From Hypericum androsaemum (Eukaryota > Streptophyta > Magnoliopsida > Malpighiales > Hypericaceae): a stretch of DNA of 64,000 nt. A program made the translations under genes and the position numbers. The DNA is taken from the NCBI GenBank assembly GCA_963995505.1, contig OZ023188.1:1426001-1490000 (forward strand), written 5' to 3'. Positions 47,433 to 59,200 of the stretch are shown piece after piece. A model generated the notes under the pieces. The model did no database searches. It was not told the origin of the DNA and saw only the letters and a program-made list of their open reading frames with translations. Each line of letters opens with the position of its first letter. Within the stretch, counting starts at the first letter, position 1.

Positions 47433-50400
47433 CTACGGTGTCGGGCCCACGAAAGAGGGAAGAAGGTCGCCTCGAGGAAATGTCTAAAATGGGCTTTGAG
47501 TTTTGGAAGTTTTGCAGGCCGGCCACGCGTTAGATGGCGGTTTTGTTTTTTGTCATCAGATATTTAATCTAATTCACTGACTTAATATAATTAATTTCGA
47601 GTCACAAGTCTTTCTTTTGAGAAGGAAACAATTCCCTTAATTAAAAGCCATATGGTTTTTGAGGGATGATAAAAGTTCGTATGATATTCACAAAGGCTAG
47701 CTAATCTAATGTCATGAAAAAAATAATAGTTTAAATATCACATTTGAACGATATAAAAATATGTTGTCACCTAACTTAAAATTTGTTGAATGTTACAGTA
47801 TTTAGTACATGTATTTAGGTCTATTAGTAATGCAATTATTCTGAGAAAACACAACATTGTCAAATATTTATTTTGAAAAAAAAATTTATCCTTCAAAACT
47901 CTTACTCAATCGCCAAGATTATTCAAGATACTAAATTTAATATATATATTACTTATTGATTAGCTGGTGGGCCGTGGGCCAACAAAATTCGACGATTCGC
48001 GAAACCAGATATGAAACGTCGACGTTTCGACGGTGGAAGTCAAGAACAATGAACGGGCCCATACAACCAGCTCCTGGCGATATACAGAACCTCATCCTGG
48101 CCCATAACTGGGTTTCGAACAAGGTCAGGCCCATATTACAGAGACTGGTATATGTGAAATACCTAATAAAATAAAATATAACCAAGTTTCGAGTTCAAAT
48201 TTTAAAAATATAGTTTGTGGGTTAAGGATTAGAGAATTAGGAGCTGTCCACCAATGGTGGCAGAATCAGAACAATCAATCTCACTTCACCTCTAAAGTTG
48301 CATCTCACGAATTTGTTCATTTCGCTGTCGTGCAATGTAACCCACTATTTGGTTGAGACTTACCTTTCGAAAACTCATCCAAAAAGAAAGTTCCAATTAC
48401 AAGTGCTTACAAGATCAGAAGAGCATCGACTGATTATAATTCTTAGAAAATGTACGTAACTGGGGGAGGTCAGATACATTTTGGCTGCCATTTTATCGGA
48501 TTTGTTATGGATTTAATCTCGAAGTTTCTTCGGTTCATTTCCCTCAATCTATTGTTTAGTCAATTTCATTGTTTCTAATTTTTCTATGCATAATTACGTA
48601 TTCTCTTTCCGAGACATGCATGCACGTTGGTAGTTAGAATTTTTGTAGTGTAATATTTTGAGTTGGATATAGAAATTTTAACTATTAACGTGTTATGATA
48701 CGGCTATCCTACGAGCAACAACATGTAAGATGATCGATGTGTTCTAATATCATTAATTATTTCATATCTAATTCAAAACTTTAAGACAATAGGTATGTTA
48801 ATTTTTTATCTCTGATTTTATCATTTGGAGTCCCCCTTTGCGGAGAATACAATATTTTTTAGTGCAAGAATGGTGAGATAATTTATAAGAGTAGAAAATT
48901 CATCAACCTATTGACTTAAAATTTTGAGTTAGATATGAAAATTCTAAAATAGTATCAAAATAGGTTGATTACATGCCCATTGTCACGACTTCATTTTTCG
49001 TACGTTGGTGAAGTCAAAGCCCGTACAAACTTCGGTCTGTTTTATTTCATTTGATAGGTGTGTTGAGAATATCATGGGCAAGTAAGTGTAGAAACTCTAC
49101 CAATTTATTATTTTAAAGTTTTGGGTTGGATAAAACTTTAACACCCTTAAAGAAAAAAAAATCGTTTTGGAGTTGCAATACTTTCGCTGTTTTAGTGCTA
49201 TATTTATGCCACGAATATGTTCCATTCAACTTGACATAAAACTCACCGGTGTCATATTTAGTGAAAAAGGATATTGCCAAGAAAAAAATCCCTTACATTC
49301 ATCCACTTCAAAACCTTCGATTACGCATGGATCAATTTATATTACAAAAGTAGTAAAACTCAAACTTCTAACTGAAACTCGAAAATTCTGAACTAGGATA
49401 TCATGCTATATATCGACGGTAAATAATTACACAACTGGAGTGATGGAAGCAAATAATAGCGCTTGATATTTTTCGGTTTATAACACCTAGATCCAACTAA
49501 TTGAGATTCGAGTCGAATAAATTTTTAAAAAGTATTAAAACTTTCTCAACTAATATTTAACACTGTTATATTTCTAAGATTCGAACTCAAAATTAGTTTA
49601 ACTAAAATACTCTCACAAATTCATCTAAATATTTCTTATTACAGCGGTGGATATTTGATAAGAGACACTTAGGAGACAGAAACATTGGAGCAACGGTTGA
49701 TGCAGACGCTAAGCGTGGCAAAATCGTGTGAATCAGAATAGATGCATAATATGCTCCCGATTTTCCCACTAATGATCATCCAATCAAGAAAGTTAATATA
49801 TAAAATCAATTCGTTCTATCAATTTACACTTTTTTCTACTATAGAGTATACTAATCAATTGACAACAGTTAGCACTAGTTTTTTGGAGTCGTCAAATTCG
49901 AGTAATCAAATACAATTTTATGATAATGTTTAATTCAAATCTAGATTAATTAGTTTACTAATAAAATATCTAGAATTTCGTTTACCAATCATATCAACTC
50001 AAATATAAATTATTCAATATCGATCAAGAAAAAGAACTTAAGCCTCAACTTCCTTTTAAGTGGAGCTACAATTCATCTATTCCCAGTCAAGATTATATTA
50101 TTCCCATGCACACGGTAAAAGAGACGTGGACTCCTAACTATATATATGACTTCCTTTCGAAACTATAGAAATGAATCGTATCTTACATTATACGGACTTA
50201 CTAAAAAATCTTGCATAATACGGAAAATGCATTACACATAAATTAATTAGTCTATGACATTAAAAGATTCCTCCGAATACAATTTCTTGTCATTTTCTAT
50301 TTGAAGGTCGGGGCATTTTTTACAACCATGTTCTTTTTGGTAAACCAAATAGAAACTAAACAATGAGATTTCACCACGTTATAAAAGAATTTTTTTTAGG

Positions 50401-51003
50401 ATGATTTGAATTCAAGTTTTATAAATAAAAAAAGAAAATTATCGATTAAGTCATTTCTATATAAGACAGATAGTATTGAGATATGAAACCACGTAATCAT
50501 AACATGAAAAGGAGATAAATAGAATCGTCTGCTAGTGGGTTTCGATACCTTTTAGGGGGGAAGGCCCAAGTTTCCTTTTTATTTTCGATGAAAAAATGTA
50601 AAAGAAAAATAAATTTGAGGCCCATAGCACCTGAGAGAAACAAGATGTTTGGCTACTGATCGCAATTTCGGACATCTATGAAAATGGGAATAGTCAATGA
50701 CAGGTTTTTCCTATTAAGGTAGTTTCATAAGTATTACGAATCTAGCAGAAAGAATTATATTGAAAACAAAGATAACGTGGGAACATAGTGTATCATATCA
50801 AACAAATCTTTATCTTTACTAACAAATATTTAATACTGTTACGTTTTAATTACTTGAATTCAAAACCTCTTAGTTATATTAGAACAATATTAGTTCAAGT
50901 GCTTGTTAGTTTTAATTAAACTACTTCAATTAAACAAGTAAAAATAATTTAATATATATTTGTTAAAATGCCTCTCTTATAATATTTTCTGGATCGTCAT
51001 TTT
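47433..51003. other. Intergenic between the divergent CDPK and ALMT genes
   Basis: AT-rich, with many short A/T tracts and no supported gene. This stretch, plus CDPK exons 1-5, is exactly what copies A and C lack. Promoter elements of both genes are presumably at its ends. Confidence 0.5.
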
Positions 51004-51372
51004 AACTACAACCACTCATCCTATTAGGAGACATTTTACATGGTGACACATGAAATTGCAATTTTTTTGGATTCTAAAATTCTCCACATCCAACCAAGCA
51101 TGCATTATTGATAAGCTTAAAGCATCTATTTTATCCCCACGATGTTTTTAGTTCCATCTTCTCGTGTATTATTGTAGCATTATTCTCCTCCTCTATTTCT
51201 CTCCTCCTACTTGCACTTCACTAGTCACAAATAGCTAGAATTGCACCTCCTTAAATTGCACCCTTCACTCCAAAAACACTTGCCAACTCCAACACCAACC
51301 TACTTCTTCACTCATGAAAAATACTTCAAGACAGGTAACTCCAAGCAAGGTACTATAATACTTGATTGGAGA
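51004..51372 (+). promoter_or_regulatory. ALMT upstream region
   Basis: The 370 bp before the ATG are conserved in three copies in the window (also 2068-2436 and 31867-32228). They include a pyrimidine-rich leader (51180-51215). Likely core promoter and 5'UTR; no TATA box is asserted. Confidence 0.5.
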
Positions 51373-54300
51373 ATGAATGGGAAAAAGGGCAGTTTCGAGA
51401 TCCAAATTCCGGCCACCAAGATCAAGGAGATGGGAGGTGGTGGAAGTGCTAGTTGCAAGAATGGTGGGATTTACGAGATGGGTTTGTCTTGCAAGGCTTG
51501 GGTTTGGAGTGTGTGGGAATTTGCAAAAGAGGATACTAATAGGGTAACATTCTCACTCAAAGTGGGACTGGCGGTTCTATTGGTGTCTTTGCTTATACTG
51601 TTCCAGGCACCTTATGATATATTTGGCACCAGCATCATTTGGTCCATTCTTACTGTTGCCATCATGTTCGAATATACAGTTGGTATGCTTCCCGCCACTC
51701 ACCCCTTTGATTGTTATTCATGCATGATCGCCGGACATTCACTTGCCAACCGAATATTAATCGACTAATATAAGTTCAAACCAGACAAGACACAAATGGT
51801 GACAGAATTCTTTCTAATGAGCTCGTAGTTGCAAGCTAAAAATTTGGACTTGAAATTTTTTTTTTCACTATAATGATGATAGTTGATCTATGCACGTGTT
51901 AGTTATGTGTCAACCACATTAAGGACACCAGAAAGAAAAATATGTTCCTCAAAATGAATTAATTCAAGCCTAATACTCAATAGAAAGAAATATGTTCCTC
52001 CTTAAACCACGTAGAACCTATTATAAAATTGCCACTTGATAAAATGGTCACTTATCGAGTAACTATCGTAAAATTTTCCGTAATCTTTCGTTGGTGAAGG
52101 TGCAACTTTTAATCGAGGGTTCAACCGGGCGCTTGGAAGCTTGCTTGCAGGGATATTAGCTATCGCAGTGGCTCAGTCAGCTATTGCCTGCGGGCGTGTT
52201 GCTGAGCCCATAGTTATTGGCATGAGCATCTTTTTCATCGGTATGTTTTATAACCGTAAAATATATCATGTCATACTTATATTATAATTATAGTAGGAAT
52301 ATTCGTAAAAAATATTGTCATAATTTAAAATTCTACCACGCTTGAATCTGAATGAAACGAGGCGTACTCATACATGTACCCTCGTATTATATGCAGGGGC
52401 TATCGCATCGTTCATGAAATTGTGGCCATCGTTGGTGCCATATGAGTATGGTTTTAGGGTGATACTTTTCACCTACTGCCTAATAATAGTGTCGGGTTAT
52501 AGAGTGGGAAACCCAATAACGACCTCCATGGATAGGCTCTATTCCATTGCAATTGGAGGAATCGTCGCTGTTCTTGTCAATGTGCTTGTCTTCCCCATAT
52601 GGGCCGGGGAGCTGCTTCACAAGGAGTTGATTAAGAACTTCAATTCTGTGGCCGATTCTCTCGAAGGTAACTCATTAAGATGCCATAGCATTTTGATCAT
52701 CAAGTCTATTATTCAAATGTCTCTGGCAAACTATATGAGGTGGTCTGGTTGTATATTAGTAAAGCAATACCTCTCTAAAGTGATATTGTTGGGACCTGAG
52801 AAAAATATTACTTTAGATAATTTATTAGATAAGAGAAGTTTACGTTTTTTTTCTTCAAAAAATATTAAAATTGAGTTTTTGAATAGTAAATACTTAAATA
52901 TCAAAAAAATACTTTGTCTATATATAAATTACTAAAATTTTGACTTATAGCTTTATTCAAATGATACACTCGATTGGGATATTTTCTTACAAAAATACGA
53001 CGATCACAAGGATCATTTAAAGACGATTGATAAGATGAATGAGGCTGTAAAATTTATCAAATAAACAAGTTTAGTACAAACTAATGTTTTGCAATATTTT
53101 TCAAATTCGTAAAATATGTGTATTAATTCAAAAATATCGTTTTATGCAAAAATTGAGACAGAGATTTGACACTAAAATTTTCGAAATAAGTATCAGTTAT
53201 TACGATAGAGGGGATATTAAATTTTAATAATGATCTCGACTCATGACTGAGACATTTTATCAGTTTAGAGGAGTCGTCATTTTAGAGGATATCACTTAAC
53301 GTTTTACTATAATAAAGTTTGTTTGACATTTCTTTAAAATCACAGAATGTGTGAAGAAGTATTTGGAAGATGAGGGGCTGGATCATCCAGAGTTCTCCAA
53401 GACGGTGATGGATGAGTTCCCAGACGAACCTGCATATATGAGGTGCAAAAGTACTCTCAATTCCTCCGCGAAACTCGACTCGTTGGTATCTACTCGATCT
53501 GATCTCTACGTACCGAGTGATAATTGTTTCTCTTGATTCTGTTATGTAATTCATCTAACTGACTTGCTGGTTACTTTTTTGTTGTTGCAAAAGGCGAATT
53601 CGGCGAAATGGGAGCCACCCCATGGGAAATTCCGACACTTCTTCTACCCGTGGTCCGAGTACGTCAAAGTTGGAGCTGTCCTGAGATACTGTGCTTACGA
53701 GGTTATGGCCCTTCATGGGGTTCTCCACTCTGAAATACAGGTAATTAGAGGTTTTCGGGTCTTAACCTCCATCCGGTATTTTGCACACGTCCAATGCGCC
53801 GACTAATCTGTCCTTTAAGCCGGATATGACAACAAGGACATCAAAACTCTGTTTAACCATTTGTAATGCAGCTGCATTCGCATTCACATGGCCCGAACTC
53901 GATCTATAGTCGGAGAACAGATTATAGGTGTGCATCCAGAGTGCACTCCCAAAGTTTTCCAAGTCAGCAATCGACTAAAGAGTGCTAAAATCTGATTACT
54001 AGAGTGGGATATTCAAATTCTGCAGAATCAGGTCCTGACTGCCTGAAAAAATATGCTGCAAACTGATCCTAATTGCATAGAAATACACCAGCAGCTCAGG
54101 AATCTTTTCCAAAAGGCATATTCCTTGGTTCTGAGAAGAATTATAGCAAGAATTTGTGCTTCCCCACTGTGGAAGTGAGGCAAGCTGGCATCAGAATCTT
54201 GACTCGCTCGCGGACCGAAACCCGAGTTGCTTGATGATCATCGACCTGCGTTCGCTCTCTCTTTATTCCAACAAGCATTTAGAGATTCCTGTGTGCATTT

Positions 54301-54976
54301 CATAAGAAAATTTATTCTCTTTGATCATGAAAAGTTCACCTTTTTGCAGGCACCTTACAACCTCAGGATCACATTCCGATCAGAAATTCTCGACGCCACG
54401 AACCAAGCCTCGGAGCTGGTAAGAAGCTTAGGCAAGGACATAAGCAACATGAAATGGAGCATCAAGACCACACTCCTGAAGCGGCTCCACAGCTCGGCCG
54501 AACGCCTCCAACGCTCCATAGACATGCACTCCTACCTCCTGATATCAAACCATGACCCTCCTGAAAACTACTCCAAGCCACTGTCGAAGCTCACACACAC
54601 CCTGTCGACCTCCCTCTACGACCTTCATGACCAGCCTCCCGAACCCGAGGCGGACAACCAAGAGCTGAGCACGACCCAGAATGTGTCTGTCCCACCAGGA
54701 ACACAAGCACAACAAGGGGAGAGTTACCATGAGATGATGAGGAAGCAGTCGAGGAGGTTGCATTCGTGGCCATCAAGGGAAGTTGATGCTTTCGAAGAAG
54801 AGGGAGGTGTCAGCGTAGACTTCCTCTCCCGGATGAAGGCACTGGAGAGCACCGCCGCCATGTCACTCGCCACCTTCACCTCCATTCTGATCGAGTTCGT
54901 TGCTAGGCTCAATCACTTGGTCGAAGCAGTCGACGAGCTCTCAAAGTTGGCTAAGTTCAACCTCGAGGCGGTATAA
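51373..54976 (+). CDS. ALMT: Aluminium-activated malate transporter (ALMT), six exons
   Basis: ALMT proteins are plant anion channels (malate, chloride) of plasma membrane or tonoplast. Exons: 51373-51682, 52100-52240, 52397-52666, 53346-53485, 53594-53740 and 54350-54976, all GT-AG, 544 aa. Signs: six hydrophobic N-terminal segments (KVGLAVLLVSLL, IWSILTVAIMFEYTVG, LAGILAIAVAQ, IVIGMSIFFIG, ILFTYCLIIVSGY, AIGGIVAVLVNVLVFPIWAG), the ALMT hallmark WEPPHG at about residues 293-298, and a long hydrophilic C-terminal helical domain with an acidic, proline-containing stretch. The start ATG is conserved in both partial copies. No frame break was seen. The subgroup is uncertain: the short N-terminus and FYPWSEYVKVGAVLRYCAYE suggest a branch distinct from ALMT1/ALMT12. 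Confidence 0.93.
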
Positions 54977-55745
54977 TTTTGTTCATGACACCAGACATAT
55001 TTAATATATCGATGTAGTAAAATGAGACAAGGACTATAAGCCTGTTCTAAAGAAAAATTAGCAGTCCAATAACAAAGTTAAAAAATTGTCATCGCACATG
55101 TTACAGATCTTTTATGAAACGTAAAGCTTCAATACAAAGCCAGGATTAGCTCTCTATCGAATTAAAACAATGTAATAGCTCAAATGGAGCCTTTACCAGA
55201 CTAAGCCCCAGGATTCGCAGGTGAGAAACATTTAACATACAAAACCCAAATAACTCGCTTTTCGGTGGATGTTCGGATACCGATGGTTTCGAAAAAATCG
55301 TTCCAAGACCAGGACTGAACTAAGGAATTACTTCCATTAACATTAGGAAACAAGCAAAATAAGCTAAAACCAAATGACAGTAGCAGCAGATAGCACCTGG
55401 TGTGGAGATTTATTACAGAACCAGATTCCAGAGAACAACTGACCGAACTCACAACAAGCACTTCTATTCTATGTATACACAACCACCACCACCACCACCT
55501 GCTGCTGGTCTTATGAAGTGACACTATTTATTTACAGAAAATGGACACCAGAGACATACATGACCACAGATAAATAAGACATCTTCCCCAACTTCAATAC
55601 GGGGTTACTACCACAACTCTAGGGAGTTCTCCAATTTAAAGCAATGAATTGCAAACTGGAAGTTGACGACAAAGGAGCAGACCGAAGAATACAAAGGACA
55701 TGAACACCATGCAGTTTCTTTGACTGGCGTCGGGGGAAAGTAATC
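54977..55745. other. Convergent 3' regions of ALMT and the WRKY19-like gene
   Basis: Contains a short CCACCACCACCACCACC run (55488-55500). Probably the two 3'UTRs, the right part belonging to the minus-strand gene. No gene. Confidence 0.45.
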
Positions 55746-57797
55746 TTACATCCACCTGCGGGGCACTTCATACGAGTTTGATGGTTGCAACAAACTGCTG
55801 CCAACAACTTGGTCGCTGCTTGAACCAACACCAGAGCCACCAGCCAACAGTGCCATCAAGCTCCCGCCGTGAACCCTTCCTTCTTGAGCGAAATTTGGTG
55901 GTGGAGGCATGGCTGCTTCACCAAAGGGGATGGGATTGCTTGGAACTCCAAAGTGGTTCAGATCCATTACTGTCATGGACACTAGATCACCAAAACCAGT
56001 TCCAACCTTAATGGTCTCAACATTCATGTCCTCGCCAGAGACTCTTTCTTTCGTCTCATTGGACCTGTCATTATGTTTGGGATCCTGGACTATATGTCCC
56101 ACGGTGGCCCCACCATGCACCCTCTTATCCTGCACCAGGCCGCTGTGAAGTGCACAGAGACCTGTCTTACCACGAGCAAATGAGTTACAAGGACCAGTAG
56201 ATTGCCTCCCGTGCTCTGCCCCAGGGTGGCCCCAAGAACATCTCTTCCCTCCACCATGTGCCTTGCAGAAATCAGTGCTTCCTTGTGCACTCTTGCTGCA
56301 ATCGTCAAATCTGCATCTCTTGCCACCACCGTGGCGAACACAGAAATCTGTTCGTCCTCTAGCACTCTTTGTGCACTCAGGAACAACACATCTCTTACCA
56401 CCCCCATGAGCCACACAGAAATTGGTTCCTCCGTGCACACTTTTTGTACAGACTCCTTCACCTTGGAAGGCACACCTTTTGCCTCCTCCGTGACCCTTGC
56501 AAAATGGAGTACTCCCTTCAGCACCTTTGTTGCACGCCGGAAAAGTGCAGCGTTTACCACCCCCATGTGCTTTACAATACATGGTACTCCCTTGTGCGCC
56601 TTTGGTGCAACCTTGGGCTTGGCATCGGCGACCACCACCATGTGAAATACAGAGACCAGAAAGACCTTCTGCACTCTTGGTACAGTTCTCCATTTGACAT
56701 CTCTTCCCCCCACCATGCCTAATACAGAGTCCTGATCTTCCTCTGGCAGCTCTAGTGCAGCCATCGTGACTGCATCTCCTACCACCGCCATGGGCAATAC
56801 AGAAATCAGTACGACCTTCTGAACTCTTGGTGCAACCAAGAAATTCACATCGCCTGCCTCCCCCATGGGCTTTACAATATACTGTGCGGCCCTCTGCACC
56901 TTTATGGCAGCCCTGTCTTCGACATCTTCTACCACCACCATGAGAGATGCAACGGCCAGAAGCACCCCTAGCTCCCTTTCCACATCCCTCGATCTGGCAG
57001 GTTTTGGAACCGGAGCTACGGTGATGATGCTGTCTCTGAGTTATCCCAGAAGTACAGCTGACTGAACTTTTTGGCGTTGTCACCACACTAGATGAGAGGT
57101 CTGGAACACTGGAAAAGGGCTCCTTCATTCTTGGAATCTGGTTATAAAGGCTAGCTTCTTTTCTCTGTGCAGCCTGCTGTGGCAATATACTATTTTCCTG
57201 CCACCAATCTGAAGTTGATCTTTCATCTACATTGCAACCCCCTCCGACTGCCACAGGTAGCTCCATGCCAAAATCACAAAGGGTAGAGGTAGGGTGGATG
57301 CTAGTGATGTCTGATTCTGAGGTTCCAGTTGAGAGGCTCAACTCCAGGTCAACTCTGGGCTGCACATCCAGTCCTTTGGCATTTGAATTTGCAGGCTTCA
57401 TTAGGCTTGACATCTTATCATTCCCAAGATGCAGGGAGAAGTCTAACTCTAGATCCATGGAGGACTCCTCATCAATTTCCTTCGCCGAAGAAATAGTGGT
57501 GTAACCAGTCGCTGAACTTCCCTTACTGTCTGAGGAACTAGGTGAGCGACCTAGCCCAAGGGCTAATGAAGAAACACCAATGTGATCCATAGATCCATCA
57601 ACTGTGCCCCATTTCCTTTTAGTTCCTTTTGAGGGATGAGCACAATGTAGAGATGAGCTCGAGGAATAAAGGCGCAAGGAAGTATCTGCATTGTATTCGG
57701 CCACAGCTTCACTGACTTGCATGGAATTGCCCACAATCTTGAACGCATTTGGCCGATAAAGAGAAGCAAAACCCAAGTTCTGAAAACCCTTATCCAT
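55746..57797 (-). CDS. WRKY19-like protein with tandem Cys/His (HGGG) repeats
   Basis: A single uninterrupted exon of 683 codons. I chose MDKGFQNLGFASLYRPNAF at 57797 because related plant proteins start this way; an in-frame extension to 57839 crosses a likely acceptor (TCAG at about 57840), so a 5'UTR intron is probable. The N-terminus holds conserved acidic and EAR-like blocks (LALGLGRSPSSSDSKGSS, MDLELDFSLHLG, VDLELSLSTG). Residues near 280-550 carry ten repeats of about 25 residues with the pattern C-x4-C-x10-C-x2-HGGG-[RK]-R and an eleventh degenerate one ending CALHSG; repeat 8 has three extra residues. These resemble the zinc-binding repeats in front of Arabidopsis WRKY19. No WRKY, TIR or NB-ARC domain is present. 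A nuclear regulator is inferred from the family. Confidence 0.9.
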   Translation of the reverse strand: MDKGFQNLGFASLYRPNAFKIVGNSMQVSEAVAEYNADTSLRLYSSSSSLHCAHPSKGTKRKWGTVDGSMDHIGVSSLALGLGRSPSSSDSKGSSATGYTTISSAKEIDEESSMDLELDFSLHLGNDKMSSLMKPANSNAKGLDVQPRVDLELSLSTGTSESDITSIHPTSTLCDFGMELPVAVGGGCNVDERSTSDWWQENSILPQQAAQRKEASLYNQIPRMKEPFSSVPDLSSSVVTTPKSSVSCTSGITQRQHHHRSSGSKTCQIEGCGKGARGASGRCISHGGGRRCRRQGCHKGAEGRTVYCKAHGGGRRCEFLGCTKSSEGRTDFCIAHGGGRRCSHDGCTRAARGRSGLCIRHGGGKRCQMENCTKSAEGLSGLCISHGGGRRCQAQGCTKGAQGSTMYCKAHGGGKRCTFPACNKGAEGSTPFCKGHGGGKRCAFQGEGVCTKSVHGGTNFCVAHGGGKRCVVPECTKSARGRTDFCVRHGGGKRCRFDDCSKSAQGSTDFCKAHGGGKRCSWGHPGAEHGRQSTGPCNSFARGKTGLCALHSGLVQDKRVHGGATVGHIVQDPKHNDRSNETKERVSGEDMNVETIKVGTGFGDLVSMTVMDLNHFGVPSNPIPFGEAAMPPPPNFAQEGRVHGGSLMALLAGGSGVGSSSDQVVGSSLLQPSNSYEVPRRWM

Positions 57798-59128
57798 GAA
57801 GCAATCAATAGTATCCAAGAATGTCCTTCTAAACTGCACCTGACTTCTAGGTAAAATAAAAAAAGCTACAAACTAATTTTTTATATTCTAAGGTCAGATT
57901 ATAGACTACGGTTAGGCATCACTGGAAAGGCAATATCGCAACCCCCACTGACAAACCCAGAAGTGTCGCGACGATCCATCTTAAGAGTTAATTTAACTGA
58001 ACTGGTGGATTATTGTGAAAAGAAGATTCTCCGAGGACCAACTGATTCCTTCAGAAAAATATTATGGTTGTCGCACACCCTGTTTCATAAGAACAAGCCA
58101 AAAGTTCAGACAAAGCCTCTTTTTCGAGCTATTAGCTAAGCCAAAACATTTTTTTTCTTTACGGCAGACAAATACTTCCATAGAAAAGATCTTGATAATA
58201 AAACCAAATGCCGATATCCACATAACTTGTTCGAGTAATTTCATAACTAGTTTTAGCTTGTAACGCTCAACGTACTGCTCAAAAACAGCAACCGAAAGAG
58301 CAGAAGTCCACGTATACACAAACTCACTAATATCTCATGGTCTAAGAACAATCCATCGCCTCCCAACTAGAACCTAGATGACATAGAACAAAAGTCGGGC
58401 TCTTTTCCAATGATACACCGCGAAAGCTGCACGGAAAAGCATTAAAAAAAACAAAGCAGCACAGGATCTACTCCAAGAGATAACTAAAGCACCACTTGAA
58501 CATTAATCGAATATCCACAAGCGAACACAAAGTTTGCAGATCAGAGCTCAGAAACATTACAGATCTAAGAACACAAAACAACTTAATACCCCCCCCCAAA
58601 AAAAAAAAAGGAATAGAACTTAATCTCCTTATTGGTATCCCTCTCTAGCCAAAATTCAGAGGGAACCATTTACCCAGATTAATTTAAAAGGAGAGAAAAA
58701 CTGAAACCCTAAACTCTGAACAAAGAAAAAACATTTAAACCCTATTCCAGCTGATACAGAGTGAATCATATTTACCTCAGTAGCCTTCCCAAATGGAATT
58801 TCAATTCAACTAAGACGAGAAAGACGGGAGCTTTGAACTCCCACGCCAAACAAAACGCACAAAAATCCGCTCTTTAATTTCGAAATTCAGAAAAACGAGA
58901 AAAAGGAAGCACTGAAGAGCGGAGGCCACGTATTTAACAGAGACAGAGGAAGATAGAGACAGAGAGAGAGTGGAGGGGATACCTAGGAGAAGAGGCCGAG
59001 CACAAATCGAAGGGAACGAAACTGCATCGGAGGAAAAGAGGATTAGGGTTTTGGAGCGAATTACTCTTCTTAGGGATTTGCCTGGTTTTTTCGCGGTTGG
59101 CGCCGGCAAAAAGACAAGACGGAGATTA

Positions 59129-59165
<37 letters not shown>

Positions 59166-59200
59166 GGTTTTGGATTTAGAAAAGGTTCCTTGTTTTTAAG
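57798..59200 (-). promoter_or_regulatory. 5' leader region of the WRKY19-like gene
   Basis: A 3' splice site at about 57840 implies an upstream non-coding exon; a candidate donor is TGAGGTAAATATG on minus near 58770, and the leader may extend to the GA-rich region 58940-59160. No protein-coding exon is seen in between. The exact exon is inference. Confidence 0.45.
59130..59161. repeat. (GA)n microsatellite
   Basis: About 15 uninterrupted GA units upstream of the WRKY19-like gene, in its likely leader or promoter. Confidence 0.93.

Noticed and set aside
56202..56722. Plus-strand frames over the Cys/His repeats
   Set aside because: Antisense shadows kept open by the repeat period.
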